From NCBI GenBank assembly GCA_013298815.1, contig JAAFJF010000007.1:18674-82673 (forward strand): a stretch of DNA of 64,000 nucleotides, read 5' to 3'. The translations under genes and the position numbers were made by a program. The notes under the pieces were generated by a model. It searched no databases. It was not told where the DNA came from and saw only the letters and a program-made list of their open reading frames with translations. This DNA comes from Polaromonas sp. Its GTDB lineage: Bacteria; Pseudomonadota; Gammaproteobacteria; Burkholderiales; Burkholderiaceae_C. Of the stretch, positions 8,323 through 18,088 are shown in pieces (the first letter of the stretch is position 1; each line of letters starts with the position of its first letter).

Positions 8323-9060
8323 ATGATGAAGCAGTGTATTAATTTTGCTATTAAATTTATAGCGATAAATTTAATAATAATGCCGGCTAGTATCGTATTT
8401 TCCCAATCAAATCAAGATATTGGTCGTTACAAAGAACCGCAAAATATCGTGCAGCTAAGTGTTAACGCCGCACTTGAAGTACAACAAGATATTTTGACCA
8501 TCAGTTTGAGCGCAACGCGCGAAGCTGCAGATGCGAATGTGGTTCAAACACAGCTTAAAACGGCGCTAGAGGCAGCATTGTCAGAGGCTAAAAAAAATGT
8601 CCAGCCCGGGCAAGTTGATGTCAAGACCGGCAACTTTAGTTTGTATCCTCGCTACAGCAGAGATGGCAAAATCAATGGGTGGCAGGGTACGACAGAGTTG
8701 ATTTTAGAAGGGCGAGACTTCGCAAAAATCAGCTCAGTTGCAGGAAAAATTCAAACTTTAACGATTGCAAATGTTGCTTTTAGCCTTAGTCGTGACCAGC
8801 GTGCCAAAGTAGAAACAGAAGCACAACATATGGCCATAGACCGTTTTCGTGCCAAAGCATCAGATATTGCTAAAAACTTTGGCATGACCAGCTACAGCTT
8901 GCGAGAAGTGGCTGTCAACGCGGGCGACCAAGGCTTTGTCGCGCGACCTCGTATGGCTGAAATGAGTATCAAAATGTCATCAGCTGACGCACCCGTACCC
9001 GTAGAAGCTGGTAAAACCAGTGTCGTTGTGACAGTAAGCGGAACTGTGCAACTTCGCTAG
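8323..9060 (+). CDS. SIMPL domain (DUF541) exported protein
   Basis: The 245-residue protein has an N-terminal signal peptide (about 1-28, ending near VFS) followed by a SIMPL/DUF541 domain. Typical family features are the VQLSVNAALEVQQDILTISL start and the long repeat-like core ending in VVTVSGTVQL. Members are periplasmic or surface proteins, some tied to oxidative stress or signalling, but the biochemical role is unclear. Part of the signal-peptide coding region (about 8343-8400) resembles a degenerate copy of the 31-bp repeat with its downstream extension, an unusual origin for a signal sequence. Start chosen at the first of two adjacent ATGs. Confidence 0.82.
   Translation: MMKQCINFAIKFIAINLIIMPASIVFSQSNQDIGRYKEPQNIVQLSVNAALEVQQDILTISLSATREAADANVVQTQLKTALEAALSEAKKNVQPGQVDVKTGNFSLYPRYSRDGKINGWQGTTELILEGRDFAKISSVAGKIQTLTIANVAFSLSRDQRAKVETEAQHMAIDRFRAKASDIAKNFGMTSYSLREVAVNAGDQGFVARPRMAEMSIKMSSADAPVPVEAGKTSVVVTVSGTVQLR
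8359..8390 (+). repeat. 31-bp dispersed repeat, degenerate copy in SIMPL signal peptide
   Basis: The stretch from TTATAGCG to GCCGGCTAGT resembles the repeat family, with the AT-rich GCTATTAAATTTAT upstream. The downstream TATCGTATTT matches the extension of copy 2 (TGTCGTATTT). The centre is diverged and AT-rich, so this assignment is less certain than the intergenic copies. It lies within codons 8-26 of the SIMPL gene. Confidence 0.5.
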
Positions 9061-9135
9061 GCGTAGGCATTGCACAAGCATCGTGATATATTTCTACATT
9101 ATCCATCTTTGGGCGTGGAAAGAAGTGAATAGGTC

Positions 9136-9525
9136 ATGATGCAACAAACCATTGATGAGCGCGCAAATAATAACTACCTTTATGTAGCTGAAGCTGTAAA
9201 AAAGGTTTGTGATATTGATCTGGTGCATGAAATGTTATTCATGCTTCATGCGTCGATTCAAAATGATTGGTCTGAATTTGAAAATTTTTCCAAATTGCGC
9301 CAGTTTGCATCAGCAGCCAATGTTTTGCATGGGATGAAAGGCACGATACCGATTTTTTCAGATAGAAAAACTGAAGAAATAATGCAGAAAACCGAATCGC
9401 TACTGCGAACTTCTTCAAGCGAATCTGACATCAAAAGCTCGACGGACGATCTGCGTTTTCAAATGCAAGGCTTTATGTATGAACTAGATTTGTGGGTCAA
9501 AGCGCAACAAAAAATTACTATTTGA
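9136..9525 (+). CDS. Hpt-like phosphotransfer domain protein
   Basis: This 129-residue all-helical protein carries LHGMKGTIPIF at residues 64-74, which fits the H-x-x-K-G core of histidine phosphotransfer (Hpt) domains, with His65 as the candidate phosphoacceptor. The rest of the length and helix pattern fit a single Hpt module with no other domain. Stand-alone Hpt proteins relay phosphate between hybrid kinases and response regulators. No hybrid kinase lies next to it, but it borders the exopolysaccharide locus, and an HD-GYP response regulator lies 13 kb away. The match rests on one motif and on size, so it is a moderate call. Confidence 0.6.
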   Translation: MMQQTIDERANNNYLYVAEAVKKVCDIDLVHEMLFMLHASIQNDWSEFENFSKLRQFASAANVLHGMKGTIPIFSDRKTEEIMQKTESLLRTSSSESDIKSSTDDLRFQMQGFMYELDLWVKAQQKITI

Positions 9526-9545
9526 CCCCCTTCATCTTGCAAAAA

Positions 9546-10490
9546 TCAGAGCTCCATATTTTGTAAAAATTGACGAAAAGCAGCGCCCACTTCAGGATGC
9601 TGCAGCGCAAGCTCTACGGTAGCCTCCAAAAAACCTTCTTTGCTGCCGCAGTCGTATCTTTTGCCAAAATACTGGTAAGCGTGTACGTGCTGCGTTTTCA
9701 GTAGATTTGCGATACCGTCTGTGAGTTGAATTTCGCCGTGAACGCCAGTTGCTTGTTGTCTGATTTGGTTGAAAATCTCAGGTGTCAAAATATATCGACC
9801 TGCAACGGCTAAATTTGACGGTGCGTTCTCTTGCCTAGGTTTTTCTACTATTTTTGTTACTCTGCTCAAACGTTCTTCAACCTCTTCGCTAGCCACAATA
9901 CCGTATCTGCTAACCATATCCATTGGTACTTCTTGCACAGCTAAGATAGATGTTCCTAAATGCTCATAAAGCTTGACCATTTGCGCCAAAACAGACAAAT
10001 GTGTTGCACTAATTTGGTCTGGAGTAGGTTTGTTAATCATCAAATCATCAGCCAACAGAACTGCAAATGGTTCGTTGCCAACCATGCGTTCTGCACACAG
10101 AACTGCATGTCCTAGTCCCAACGATCGCGGTTGTCGAACGTACGAGCAGTCCATATCATCAGGTTTTATGTCTTGAACTAACTTTAATAATGCATGTTTG
10201 TTGTTGGTTTCTAACTCCGCTTCAAGTTCATATGCTGTATCGAAATGGTCCTCAATTGACCGCTTGTTGCGACCCGTCACAAAAATCATATGCCTGATAC
10301 CAGCTGAATAGGCTTCTTCTATTGCGTATTGGATTAAAGGCTTGTCAACAACAGGCAGCATTTCTTTAGGTTGCGCCTTAGTTGCGGGTAAAAATCGGGT
10401 GCCCAGTCCGGCAACTGGGAATACAGCTTTTGTAACTGCAGCTCTAGCAATATTTGGTTTGACATGGTTAGTAAAATCAGAAAGTGCCAT
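9546..10490 (-). CDS. galU: UTP-glucose-1-phosphate uridylyltransferase
   Basis: GalU makes UDP-glucose from UTP and glucose-1-phosphate, supplying polysaccharide synthesis. The 314-residue protein has the nucleotide-binding [20 protein letters not shown] motif at about 25-44, [13 protein letters not shown], and the family core [21 protein letters not shown] sits eight bases before the ATG. It is the last gene of a leftward run with two glycosyltransferases (10544-12847), with gaps of 53-60 bp. Its position at the edge of the locus suggests that UDP-glucose is one precursor of this polymer. Confidence 0.95.
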   Translation of the reverse strand: MALSDFTNHVKPNIARAAVTKAVFPVAGLGTRFLPATKAQPKEMLPVVDKPLIQYAIEEAYSAGIRHMIFVTGRNKRSIEDHFDTAYELEAELETNNKHALLKLVQDIKPDDMDCSYVRQPRSLGLGHAVLCAERMVGNEPFAVLLADDLMINKPTPDQISATHLSVLAQMVKLYEHLGTSILAVQEVPMDMVSRYGIVASEEVEERLSRVTKIVEKPRQENAPSNLAVAGRYILTPEIFNQIRQQATGVHGEIQLTDGIANLLKTQHVHAYQYFGKRYDCGSKEGFLEATVELALQHPEVGAAFRQFLQNMEL

Positions 10491-10543
10491 GGTGATGTCT
10501 CCTATATAAAATTTTAAGCAAGGTGATTTTAAAAATGAATAAC

Positions 10544-11671
10544 TTATTTAAATTTAACTAAAGCTTTGTCAATTTCAATTTGAAATTTCTCTTTGAATTT
10601 AGGTATTGCGAAAGCCTGAGCATGGTTATGTATGTCATTTGGTACAAATTTTGATGCATTAACTTCAAAATCTTGTATGGCTTGAATAATCGATGACGCG
10701 GTTTGTTCGTGAAAGAACATGCCTGTCGGCGCAAAACCTGGCACGCCAATTGATACAACCGTTTCTAGAGCACCTCCTTTGCCGAACGCAATGACAGGTG
10801 TACCACAAGCTTGAGCCTCAACGGGGACAATTCCAAAATCTTCTTCCGACGGGAATATAAAAGCTTTTGCTTTTGATAAATAGTTATTAACTTCTGCAGC
10901 AGGTAAAAAGCCAGGAAATATTGTGTTCGGTCCAGCTTTATTTTTTATTTTTTCCATCTCAGGCCCATCTCCAAGAATATACAGTTTTTTATCTGGCATA
11001 TTCTTAAATGCCTCGGCTACGATATCTAACCGTTTGAAGGGAACAAATCTTCCTGCTGTGACGTAATAATCGTCTTTTTCATGTTGAAGCTTAAATATAG
11101 AAGTATCAACTGGCGGATTGACTATAGTACTTTCTCTGCCGTAGTATTTGGAAATACGACGGGATACAAATTTTGAATTAGATACGAAATGATCAACACT
11201 GTTGTTTGATCGAACGTCCCATGTTCTGATTTTATGTAATTGCCAGCGAGCAAACCAGCTTTTAAGTCCTTTTTCTAAGTTCATTTCACGTAAATACTCA
11301 TGGTAATGATCCCACGCATATCTCATGGGTGAATGACAATACGAAACATGTACCTGGTTAGGTCCAGTTAAAACGCCTTTAGCCACGCAGTAGGTGCTCG
11401 AGATAACTAAATCGTAATGTGATAAATCAAATTGTTCAATAGCAAATGGCATTAAAGGCAAAAATTTGCGGTAATGCCGTTTTGCACCAGGCAAATTTTG
11501 TAGAAAACTTGTAATCGGTTTTTTACCTCTTAAAAAATGGCGTTGATTATCTGGAACAAAGTCAATAAGTGAAAAAACATCTGCCTGCGGATACATGTCT
11601 AGTATGTGCTCCAAAACACGTTCAGCACCACCGTATATAACTAGCCAATCATGAACAACTGCTACTCTCAT
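10544..11671 (-). CDS. Family 4 glycosyltransferase (WbaZ-like)
   Basis: The 375-residue protein is a GT-B fold, GT4-family glycosyltransferase. The N-terminus [20 protein letters not shown] contains the donor-domain GGAE loop. The C-terminal half has the typical donor-binding region [21 protein letters not shown] with the E-x7-E pattern. It resembles WbaZ-type mannosyltransferases, but the sugar cannot be assigned. The start at 11671 is chosen because AGGAG lies seven bases upstream; an in-frame TTG two codons earlier would be too close. It belongs to the leftward galU run. Confidence 0.9.
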   Translation of the reverse strand: MRVAVVHDWLVIYGGAERVLEHILDMYPQADVFSLIDFVPDNQRHFLRGKKPITSFLQNLPGAKRHYRKFLPLMPFAIEQFDLSHYDLVISSTYCVAKGVLTGPNQVHVSYCHSPMRYAWDHYHEYLREMNLEKGLKSWFARWQLHKIRTWDVRSNNSVDHFVSNSKFVSRRISKYYGRESTIVNPPVDTSIFKLQHEKDDYYVTAGRFVPFKRLDIVAEAFKNMPDKKLYILGDGPEMEKIKNKAGPNTIFPGFLPAAEVNNYLSKAKAFIFPSEEDFGIVPVEAQACGTPVIAFGKGGALETVVSIGVPGFAPTGMFFHEQTASSIIQAIQDFEVNASKFVPNDIHNHAQAFAIPKFKEKFQIEIDKALVKFK

Positions 11672-11734
11672 TTGCAAGCTCCTATAATATTTGATTTATA
11701 TATGTTTATTTCATTAAATGTATTTAATGCTTGC

Positions 11735-12847
11735 TCAAATTTTTACTGACTTTTCTAAAATTTTCAGCAAATGTGTAGCACTTTTCCTCCATGTGAATTG
11801 TTTTGCGTGAACTTTACTTGCTTCGCGCATGACGCTTACTTGTTCTGGATTTTTGACTAAAAAAGAAATTGAATTAGCTATAGTGGAGGGATCATTGGGA
11901 TCGCAATACAAAGCAGCTGATCCGCACACTTCTGGTAATGATGAGCAATTACTCGTTATAACAGGACATCCGAGCAGCATAGCTTCTAAAGGTGGGAGGC
12001 CAAATCCCTCGTAGAAAGAAGGGAAGACAAGACACATAGCATTTTCATACAGGCCTGCTAAAGTTTCGTCGCTGACGTACCCCATTTCAACAACACGATC
12101 GCTATTCAATTTCGACTCTTTGAATACTTTTGAATACTGTTGACCAACGATAACGCAATGAGGAGCATCTGTCCCAAGAAGTTCAAGCGCTTTTAAAACA
12201 CTAGCGAAATTTTTATTAGGACTTGCGCTAGATACTGCAAGCACATAGGGTTTACCATTGAGTTTAGACAATACATCAATAGGAGCTTGCGGTTTAAATT
12301 TTTGTATGTGTTCGCAACCAAGAAGAACTGTTTCAAATTTTTCGGGAGATATTCCCGTGTATTTAATCAATTCAGATTTAGAAAATTCTGAATTGGTCAA
12401 AATCTTTTTACTCCTCCTTCCTGCGATGTTTAGCAATGCTTTGTACCACCACTTAAACTTCCAATCAAAGTTTTGAGGAATAGCATAAACTTGGGCATCA
12501 TGAAAGAAGATAACTTGGTTAGCTCTGAGTAAGGGCCCGGTGTTGCACAGGCTTAGCACCCAGTCCTCAGGTGGCAAATTTGCCAAATCAAGCTGCTCCC
12601 AAATATGCCCTTTGCGTCGTCCAACTGTCTTGATCTCCCATCCTTTTGCAAAAGACGGGACAGGGAACGATGAGTCGTTTTCAATGGCCAGTTTGAAATG
12701 TAATTGATGACCGTTGTGATCGTAGCGACCTTGGTCGTCTAAGTAGTCATGAGAAAGGCTAGACAAGATTTCGCCAGCTACCCTTTCCACGCCTGTTATT
12801 TTTCGTGTCAAGAATCGACCGTTAACCCAAATTGTTTTTGAATTCAT
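11735..12847 (-). CDS. Family 4 glycosyltransferase
   Basis: This 370-residue GT4 enzyme has the N-terminal motif VNGRFLTRKITGVERVAGEI, typical of mannosyl- and rhamnosyltransferases of the WbpY/WbdB type. Its C-terminal donor site is FPSFYEGFGLPPLEAMLLGCPV. It should act at the cytoplasmic face of the inner membrane, adding a sugar to the lipid-linked repeat unit. It is the promoter-proximal gene of the leftward operon and is divergent from the initiating transferase at 12995. Donor and linkage are not predictable. No good Shine-Dalgarno precedes the ATG. Confidence 0.9.
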   Translation of the reverse strand: MNSKTIWVNGRFLTRKITGVERVAGEILSSLSHDYLDDQGRYDHNGHQLHFKLAIENDSSFPVPSFAKGWEIKTVGRRKGHIWEQLDLANLPPEDWVLSLCNTGPLLRANQVIFFHDAQVYAIPQNFDWKFKWWYKALLNIAGRRSKKILTNSEFSKSELIKYTGISPEKFETVLLGCEHIQKFKPQAPIDVLSKLNGKPYVLAVSSASPNKNFASVLKALELLGTDAPHCVIVGQQYSKVFKESKLNSDRVVEMGYVSDETLAGLYENAMCLVFPSFYEGFGLPPLEAMLLGCPVITSNCSSLPEVCGSAALYCDPNDPSTIANSISFLVKNPEQVSVMREASKVHAKQFTWRKSATHLLKILEKSVKI

Positions 12848-12994
12848 GTTGATAGCTTTGAAGAAAGTTTAAAAAAATGAAAAAGTTTGCATCGATTTGC
12901 TTTACTATATTAGAGTTGGAGTTGATTACAAGATCAATACAAGAAATTTTTAGTAAAAGCACCAACAAATGTTAAATTTTGTGGAGACGATCAA
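12848..12994. promoter_or_regulatory. AT-rich divergent control region of the polysaccharide locus
   Basis: This 147-bp gap separates the leftward glycosyltransferase-galU run from the rightward synthesis and export run, so it must hold two promoters. It is strongly AT-rich. A TATATT at 12906-12911 is a possible -10 element for the rightward genes, but no -35 box lies at good spacing. A GGAGA at 12983-12987 is the ribosome-binding site of the GTG-started gene at 12995. No convincing operator was seen. Confidence 0.45.
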
Positions 12995-14404
12995 GTGCAA
13001 TATGCTTCAGGTTCAGATTTTCTAGCCATTCGTAGTCCTTTTAGGTACATTATTCAATTAGTCGTACCCGCAGCTTGCGCTATTTTCCTGTCTTGGTTTT
13101 ATGGCTGGTTCGATACGGGTAGTCAAGTTCTGTGGCCTGTTTTAATTGTTTTGACAATGACAATGACTTGGGCAAGATTCGATATTCACAAATTAACTAA
13201 AATTAAGCGCTATCGATTCATCGTTTTTAGTGACTTATTTACTAGAACTTTGGTAATATATTTTTTAATTAATGTTATTTTCGCTATAGATGGAACTTTA
13301 GATAATAGATGGAGGCAAGTCGTTTACTATGCCGTGTTCTTGTGGATGCTTACCTCTATATTAACGGTAGTATTCATTGAAATTTCAATTCTGACTGTCT
13401 TTAAAAGGAAGCTAATCAAAATTGCAATTGCTGCTGTTACAAGCTCGAGTGTTGCATTTGCTCGTAATTTAGGTGAGCAAAAATTTCTAGCGATCGATTT
13501 TCTGGGGTTTTTTGAAGACCGTACAGACGACCGGATCCCAGATTACTTACCTTTTAAAATTCTAGCTCGAATTGATGCGATTGCTGACTATATTACAGGG
13601 CAAGAGGTTGATCATGTCTTGGTTTCTTTACCCACAGAGGCCGGTTATCGATTTGGTTTTGTTTTAGAACAGCTGTTGAACAGCACATGTTCTGTACATT
13701 ATTTGCATGATTTTTTGCTGTTTCGTCCCATCAGAGAGGCTATGACGCCTATCGGCAGCATGTCTGTATTTACCATCATTGATTCTCCTGGTGCGGGGAT
13801 TGATTCAGCCGTTAAACGCAGTTTTGACATTCTGGGTTCTGCTATCGGTTTGATTCTTTTGATGCCTTTGTTAATACTGGTAGCTATATGGATAAAGATT
13901 GATTCAAAAGGGCCAGTGTTTTTTATGCAAAATCGTTGGGGAAATGGTGCGCAGCCATTTCAGATTTACAAATTCAGATCAATGTCACAGGCCACGAGTA
14001 GTGCATCCAGTGATGGTGAGACCGTCGTGCAGACGACTCAGAATGATATGAGGGTCACCAAAGTGGGGGCATTTATTCGTCGCACATCTATTGATGAATT
14101 ACCGCAATTGATTAATATTCTTAAAGGGGACATGAGTATTGTTGGACCCCGACCCCATGCGGCTGGACACAATAAACAGTATAGAGGATTGGTCAAAGGC
14201 TATATGTTGCGCCACAAAGTTAAACCCGGCCTAACCGGGTGGGCGCAAATTCATGGTTTTCGCGGTGAAACTGATACTATTGACAAAATGGAAAAAAGAG
14301 TTGAATACGATTTGGAGTATTTGCGCAATTGGACACCTATGTTGGATATTTATGTCATATTACGAACGGTAAAGTTGGTTGTAACTGGTAAGAATGCATA
14401 TTAA
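12995..14404 (+). CDS. Undecaprenyl-phosphate sugar phosphotransferase (WcaJ-like)
   Basis: This 469-residue polyprenyl glycosylphosphotransferase starts polymer synthesis by moving a hexose-1-phosphate, probably glucose, to undecaprenyl phosphate. The N-terminal half has about four membrane segments and a CoA-binding-like region. A further hydrophobic segment near 280-305 precedes the catalytic domain, whose signature includes FKRSFDILGS, KFRSM, RRTSIDELPQLINILKGDMS and VGPRPH. GTG start, with GGAGA seven bases upstream. It heads the rightward run in which export, chain length, flippase, glycosyltransferase and polymerase genes follow. Glucose specificity is supported only by galU nearby. 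Confidence 0.92.
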   Translation: MQYASGSDFLAIRSPFRYIIQLVVPAACAIFLSWFYGWFDTGSQVLWPVLIVLTMTMTWARFDIHKLTKIKRYRFIVFSDLFTRTLVIYFLINVIFAIDGTLDNRWRQVVYYAVFLWMLTSILTVVFIEISILTVFKRKLIKIAIAAVTSSSVAFARNLGEQKFLAIDFLGFFEDRTDDRIPDYLPFKILARIDAIADYITGQEVDHVLVSLPTEAGYRFGFVLEQLLNSTCSVHYLHDFLLFRPIREAMTPIGSMSVFTIIDSPGAGIDSAVKRSFDILGSAIGLILLMPLLILVAIWIKIDSKGPVFFMQNRWGNGAQPFQIYKFRSMSQATSSASSDGETVVQTTQNDMRVTKVGAFIRRTSIDELPQLINILKGDMSIVGPRPHAAGHNKQYRGLVKGYMLRHKVKPGLTGWAQIHGFRGETDTIDKMEKRVEYDLEYLRNWTPMLDIYVILRTVKLVVTGKNAY

Positions 14405-14429
14405 CTTATTTATAAAGTTAGAAAATAGT

Positions 14430-16820
14430 ATGTTTATATTCAAGATTAACAATACCTTTATTAGTCAGTATTTCCAAGCTGCATTAATTAGTATCATATC
14501 TTTGGGTTCTTGTTCGGCGTGGTCACAGGCTGATACAAGTCAGCCGTCCACCAGCAGTGCTTCTCAATTGTTACAAGCTCCGCTGCCTGGCGATTTGACT
14601 AAGGATAATAGAATCTTTTCACCATCTCGCATCTTTGCAAAACCTGCAGGTGCTGGAGTTGGGTATGATTTAAAAGACAGACCTGCTCCCAAGCCAACTC
14701 CTATGCATTTATCAACCACAATAGAAACGAAGGTTGAGAACAAGACGACAAATCATATCGGTGGTGGGAATGGTTTTGGTGGTCCGACAGAGGCGGCTGC
14801 ACCCAGTTTTGCGCCCTCAGCATTGAAGTTTTCATACGAGTTATCAGACTTGGTGCAAAGTTCTGTTGGAACGGCGCTGCCTATTTTCGGAACTGAACTT
14901 TTCGATGGCCGCTCACTACAGTCTGCATTAGACCCACTAACAGTGCCTGCAGACTACCGCGTGGGTCCTGGTGACGAGTTATTGATCCGTGCGTGGGGAC
15001 AAATCGATATTGACTTCCAAGGACAAATTGACCGGTCTGGATTGATATTTTTGCCAAAAATTGGTCAAATCATGGTCGCTGGTCAAAAAATATCTGATCT
15101 GAAGTCGCTTCTTAACTCACACATAGCCAAGCAGTTCAAAAGTTTTGAATTAACCGTGACGCTGGGTGCATTAAGACAAATTCAGTTTTATGTTTCGGGG
15201 TTTGCAAAGAAACCCGGTATTCATACAACAGAGTCGACGGCAACGACATTACATGGGTTGCTTGCTTCAGGAGGGCCGCTACCAGCGGGCGATTTTAGAC
15301 GTATTGAGTTGCGTCGCGGGGACAAGGTGGTCGCCGTCGTTGATGCGTATAAGTTGCTTATCGATGGTGACAAAACAAGCGATCCTCCATTGCTTCCGGG
15401 AGATGTGATTTTTATTCCAGCAGCTAAAGGGTTTGTTGCTGTAGCGGGATCTGTGAGAAGACCAGCAATGTATCATTTGCGCGATGCAACAATGATTTCT
15501 GATGTGCTCAAATTTGCAGGCGGTTTGAGCTTAATGCAGCAAAAACCTCGGATCCGTTTAGAGCGCTTGAAAGATGGCGGGCGACAGGTTGAAAATATTG
15601 ATTTAAGTCTGGCTGGCTCAGATAAGGCATTACAGGATGGGGACATCTTGATGGTATTGCCAGCGTCACCGCGTTTTGATCAGTTCATAACGGTGCGCGG
15701 AAATGTCTCTCAACCTTTACGGCAACCATGGACTCCAGGTTTGCGAGTCTCAGACATTCTGAGTCCTAAAGACGGCTTGATACGACCTGCTGCTTGGATG
15801 CAACAAAATGGGCGGGCCAGTCTGATGGGATTATCTGATTTGTCACGAGATACAGATTTCCGTAGAGATTTCCCTGACATGGAATGGGATTATGCTGCAA
15901 TAGAAAGAATTGATCCTGTTACCTTATCCGCAAGTGTTATACCCTTTAGTTTGGCAAAAGCTTTAGCCAAAGATACCGAGAGCGATTTACAGCTTATATC
16001 AGGTGACGCTATCGTTGTTTTTTCAAAGATAGATTTCAAACAACCTCAAGAGAAAAAACTAAAGCTTGTTAAAGTTGAAGGTGAGGTCAAAGCGCCAGGA
16101 ATTTATTCAGTCGGGTTGGGCGAAACATTAAGTCAAGTGATCAACCGAGCTGGGGGGCTTACAAGTCAAGCTTATATTTTTGGAACTATTTTCAGCAGAG
16201 ACAGTGCAAAACGCGACGAAGCTGTGCGGCTTAAAGATGCTACAGATCGCATCGAGCAGGATTACTTTAGATATTTAGCGAGTCGTTCTAGAAATGCCAC
16301 CACCCAAGAGGAGGGCGTAGTAAGCACAGGGGAGTTGGAATCGATTAAGTCCTTGGTTGGACGACTGCGCAGCGTTCAGCCAGAGGGGCGCATACCTTTA
16401 AACCTTTCAAATGCATCCGCTCAATATCGTGATGTCCCATCTATATTGCTAGAGGACCTCGACTCTGTATTAATTCCTACAAAGCCAGCCACTGTAACGG
16501 TTGTTGGTTCCGTATTTAGGCAAGGCAGTTTGTTGTGGAACTCCGCTTGGACAAGTCAAAACTATATAGATAACTCCGGGGGATTGAGACAACATGCTGA
16601 TCGTTCAGGAATAGTAATATTTCGTGCGGATGGAACTGTTCGGCAGCAGGGCGGTTGGTTGAACGGCGCGTCTTCTGAAATTAATCCAGGGGATACTATT
16701 GTTGTACCGGAGGATGTTCAGTCTCCAAGTTGGACTCGAATATTCCGTGATTGGAGTCAAATTTTTTATCAAATGGGCCTCGGAGGCGCAGCTATAAAGA
16801 TACTGCGTTCAACGCTATGA
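14430..16820 (+). CDS. SLBB-domain polysaccharide export outer-membrane protein (Wza-like)
   Basis: From the ATG at 14430 the protein has 796 residues. A signal peptide (about 1-30) precedes a Ser/Pro-rich linker, then the Poly_export domain (YRVGPGDELLIRAWGQ) and several SLBB-type beta-grasp repeats (for example FYVSGFAKKPGIH, VAVAGSVRRPAMYHL and VKVEGEVKAPGIYSVGLGETL). This is much longer than E. coli Wza, as in the Wza-like proteins of many betaproteobacteria. It should form the outer-membrane and periplasmic exit channel. An upstream ATG at 14394, overlapping the previous gene, would place 12 residues before the signal peptide and is less likely. It overlaps the next gene by four bases. 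Confidence 0.88.
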   Translation: MFIFKINNTFISQYFQAALISIISLGSCSAWSQADTSQPSTSSASQLLQAPLPGDLTKDNRIFSPSRIFAKPAGAGVGYDLKDRPAPKPTPMHLSTTIETKVENKTTNHIGGGNGFGGPTEAAAPSFAPSALKFSYELSDLVQSSVGTALPIFGTELFDGRSLQSALDPLTVPADYRVGPGDELLIRAWGQIDIDFQGQIDRSGLIFLPKIGQIMVAGQKISDLKSLLNSHIAKQFKSFELTVTLGALRQIQFYVSGFAKKPGIHTTESTATTLHGLLASGGPLPAGDFRRIELRRGDKVVAVVDAYKLLIDGDKTSDPPLLPGDVIFIPAAKGFVAVAGSVRRPAMYHLRDATMISDVLKFAGGLSLMQQKPRIRLERLKDGGRQVENIDLSLAGSDKALQDGDILMVLPASPRFDQFITVRGNVSQPLRQPWTPGLRVSDILSPKDGLIRPAAWMQQNGRASLMGLSDLSRDTDFRRDFPDMEWDYAAIERIDPVTLSASVIPFSLAKALAKDTESDLQLISGDAIVVFSKIDFKQPQEKKLKLVKVEGEVKAPGIYSVGLGETLSQVINRAGGLTSQAYIFGTIFSRDSAKRDEAVRLKDATDRIEQDYFRYLASRSRNATTQEEGVVSTGELESIKSLVGRLRSVQPEGRIPLNLSNASAQYRDVPSILLEDLDSVLIPTKPATVTVVGSVFRQGSLLWNSAWTSQNYIDNSGGLRQHADRSGIVIFRADGTVRQQGGWLNGASSEINPGDTIVVPEDVQSPSWTRIFRDWSQIFYQMGLGGAAIKILRSTL

Positions 16821-18031
16821 GCGTTCCAAACGTCGGAGTCTCAGGACTCCTATTGCGGCTGTCAAGATACAGATGGCTATTGATTTTGCTATCTGCTGTT
16901 GTGGGCCTGGCTGTTGGTGTTCAGTCGTATAGGGCGCTACCTATATTTACAGCTTATGCGCGGTTATTGCCTCCACAGACCAATACAGCGACAGCGTCTT
17001 CTTTGCTCAATCAAATTGGTGGTACAGCGGTACTGGGTGCATCAGCTCTAACCATCAAAAATCCGTCCGATTTATATGCCAGCTTGTTCTTTAGCCGATC
17101 CGTGCAAGACGATGTTATTGAAAAGTTTGAGTTAAAAAAACACTACAGCGTTGACGATATAGATGATCTCCGAGTTCTTGTGGGCAAACGAACGAAAGTT
17201 GAAGTTGGCCGCGATGGAATCATTACCTTGTCTTACACGGATAAGAATGGAGAGTCAGCTGCACAAATCGCAAACGGAATGATAAGCGCAATGTATACCA
17301 TTGCAAGAAAACTGGCTAGAGGTGAGTCTGAACGACGTCTCGAGTTTTATGATGGTTTACTTATTGAAGCACGTAAGAACCTAGAAATATCAACTAAAAA
17401 CCTCCTTGATATGGAGCGTGCTACTGGTTTAACCAGGCTTAAAGGTCAAGAGGAGGCTTCATCAGCTGTTATTGTCGAATTGAGAGGAATGATTGCAACC
17501 CGACAAGTTGAGCTGCAGAAAATGGCAGTTGTTGCTACTGAAAATCACCCTGAAGTCGTAAGAATGCAAACTGAATTAGCTGCTTTAAAGTCTCAGCTTT
17601 CGACAATCGCTAGCCCGCTTTCAAAGACGACGCAGGGTACAAGAAGTCGCGATGGAAAAGTCAAAGCTAGCGACGAAATTTTTGTTCCATTTGAGTCGTA
17701 TGCAGAATTACGTTCAAAGGTTGAACCCCTTAGGCGTGAGGAAGAGATAAACAACAATGTGTTTGAGCAGCTTACCAAAGCCCGCGCATTGTCAAGAATT
17801 GATGAGTCAAGAGACTTTTCAGTCATTTCAATTTTAGATCCAGCCGTAGCACCTACAAAAAAATCTGGACCTCGTGTATTCGTTAACGCAGCGGTGGGGT
17901 TTTTAGTCGGCTTTTTTCTTGCAATTATTCTGGCACTTTCTTGGGATATTCTATTTACAGACAGTGATCGAAGAGACAGATGGAAAAAAGTTTTTACAGC
18001 ATTCTTACGGTTTAGAAAATCGAAAATTTAG
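16817..18031 (+). CDS. Wzz-type chain-length determinant protein
   Basis: This 404-residue polysaccharide co-polymerase has TM1 at about 17-38, a large periplasmic coiled-coil region (about 60-360) and TM2 near the C-terminus (FVNAAVGFLVGFFLAIILAL). No Walker A kinase domain follows, so it is not a full Wzc tyrosine kinase. It controls polymer length together with the polymerase. The start at 16817 (ATGA overlapping the previous stop) gives translational coupling. An upstream in-frame ATG at 16751 would be buried in the export gene and is rejected. Confidence 0.9.
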   Translation: MSVPNVGVSGLLLRLSRYRWLLILLSAVVGLAVGVQSYRALPIFTAYARLLPPQTNTATASSLLNQIGGTAVLGASALTIKNPSDLYASLFFSRSVQDDVIEKFELKKHYSVDDIDDLRVLVGKRTKVEVGRDGIITLSYTDKNGESAAQIANGMISAMYTIARKLARGESERRLEFYDGLLIEARKNLEISTKNLLDMERATGLTRLKGQEEASSAVIVELRGMIATRQVELQKMAVVATENHPEVVRMQTELAALKSQLSTIASPLSKTTQGTRSRDGKVKASDEIFVPFESYAELRSKVEPLRREEEINNNVFEQLTKARALSRIDESRDFSVISILDPAVAPTKKSGPRVFVNAAVGFLVGFFLAIILALSWDILFTDSDRRDRWKKVFTAFLRFRKSKI

Positions 18032-18088
18032 TTTCTAAATTAGTTGATTATTAGCACAAAAATTTTCAGTTAACCTTGCAAATTAAAT

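Noticed and set aside
16751..16816. Longer N-terminus for the chain-length protein
   Set aside because: The extra 22 residues are read from the end of the export gene in another frame and come before a normal Wzz N-terminus. The ATGA overlap at 16817 is the better start.
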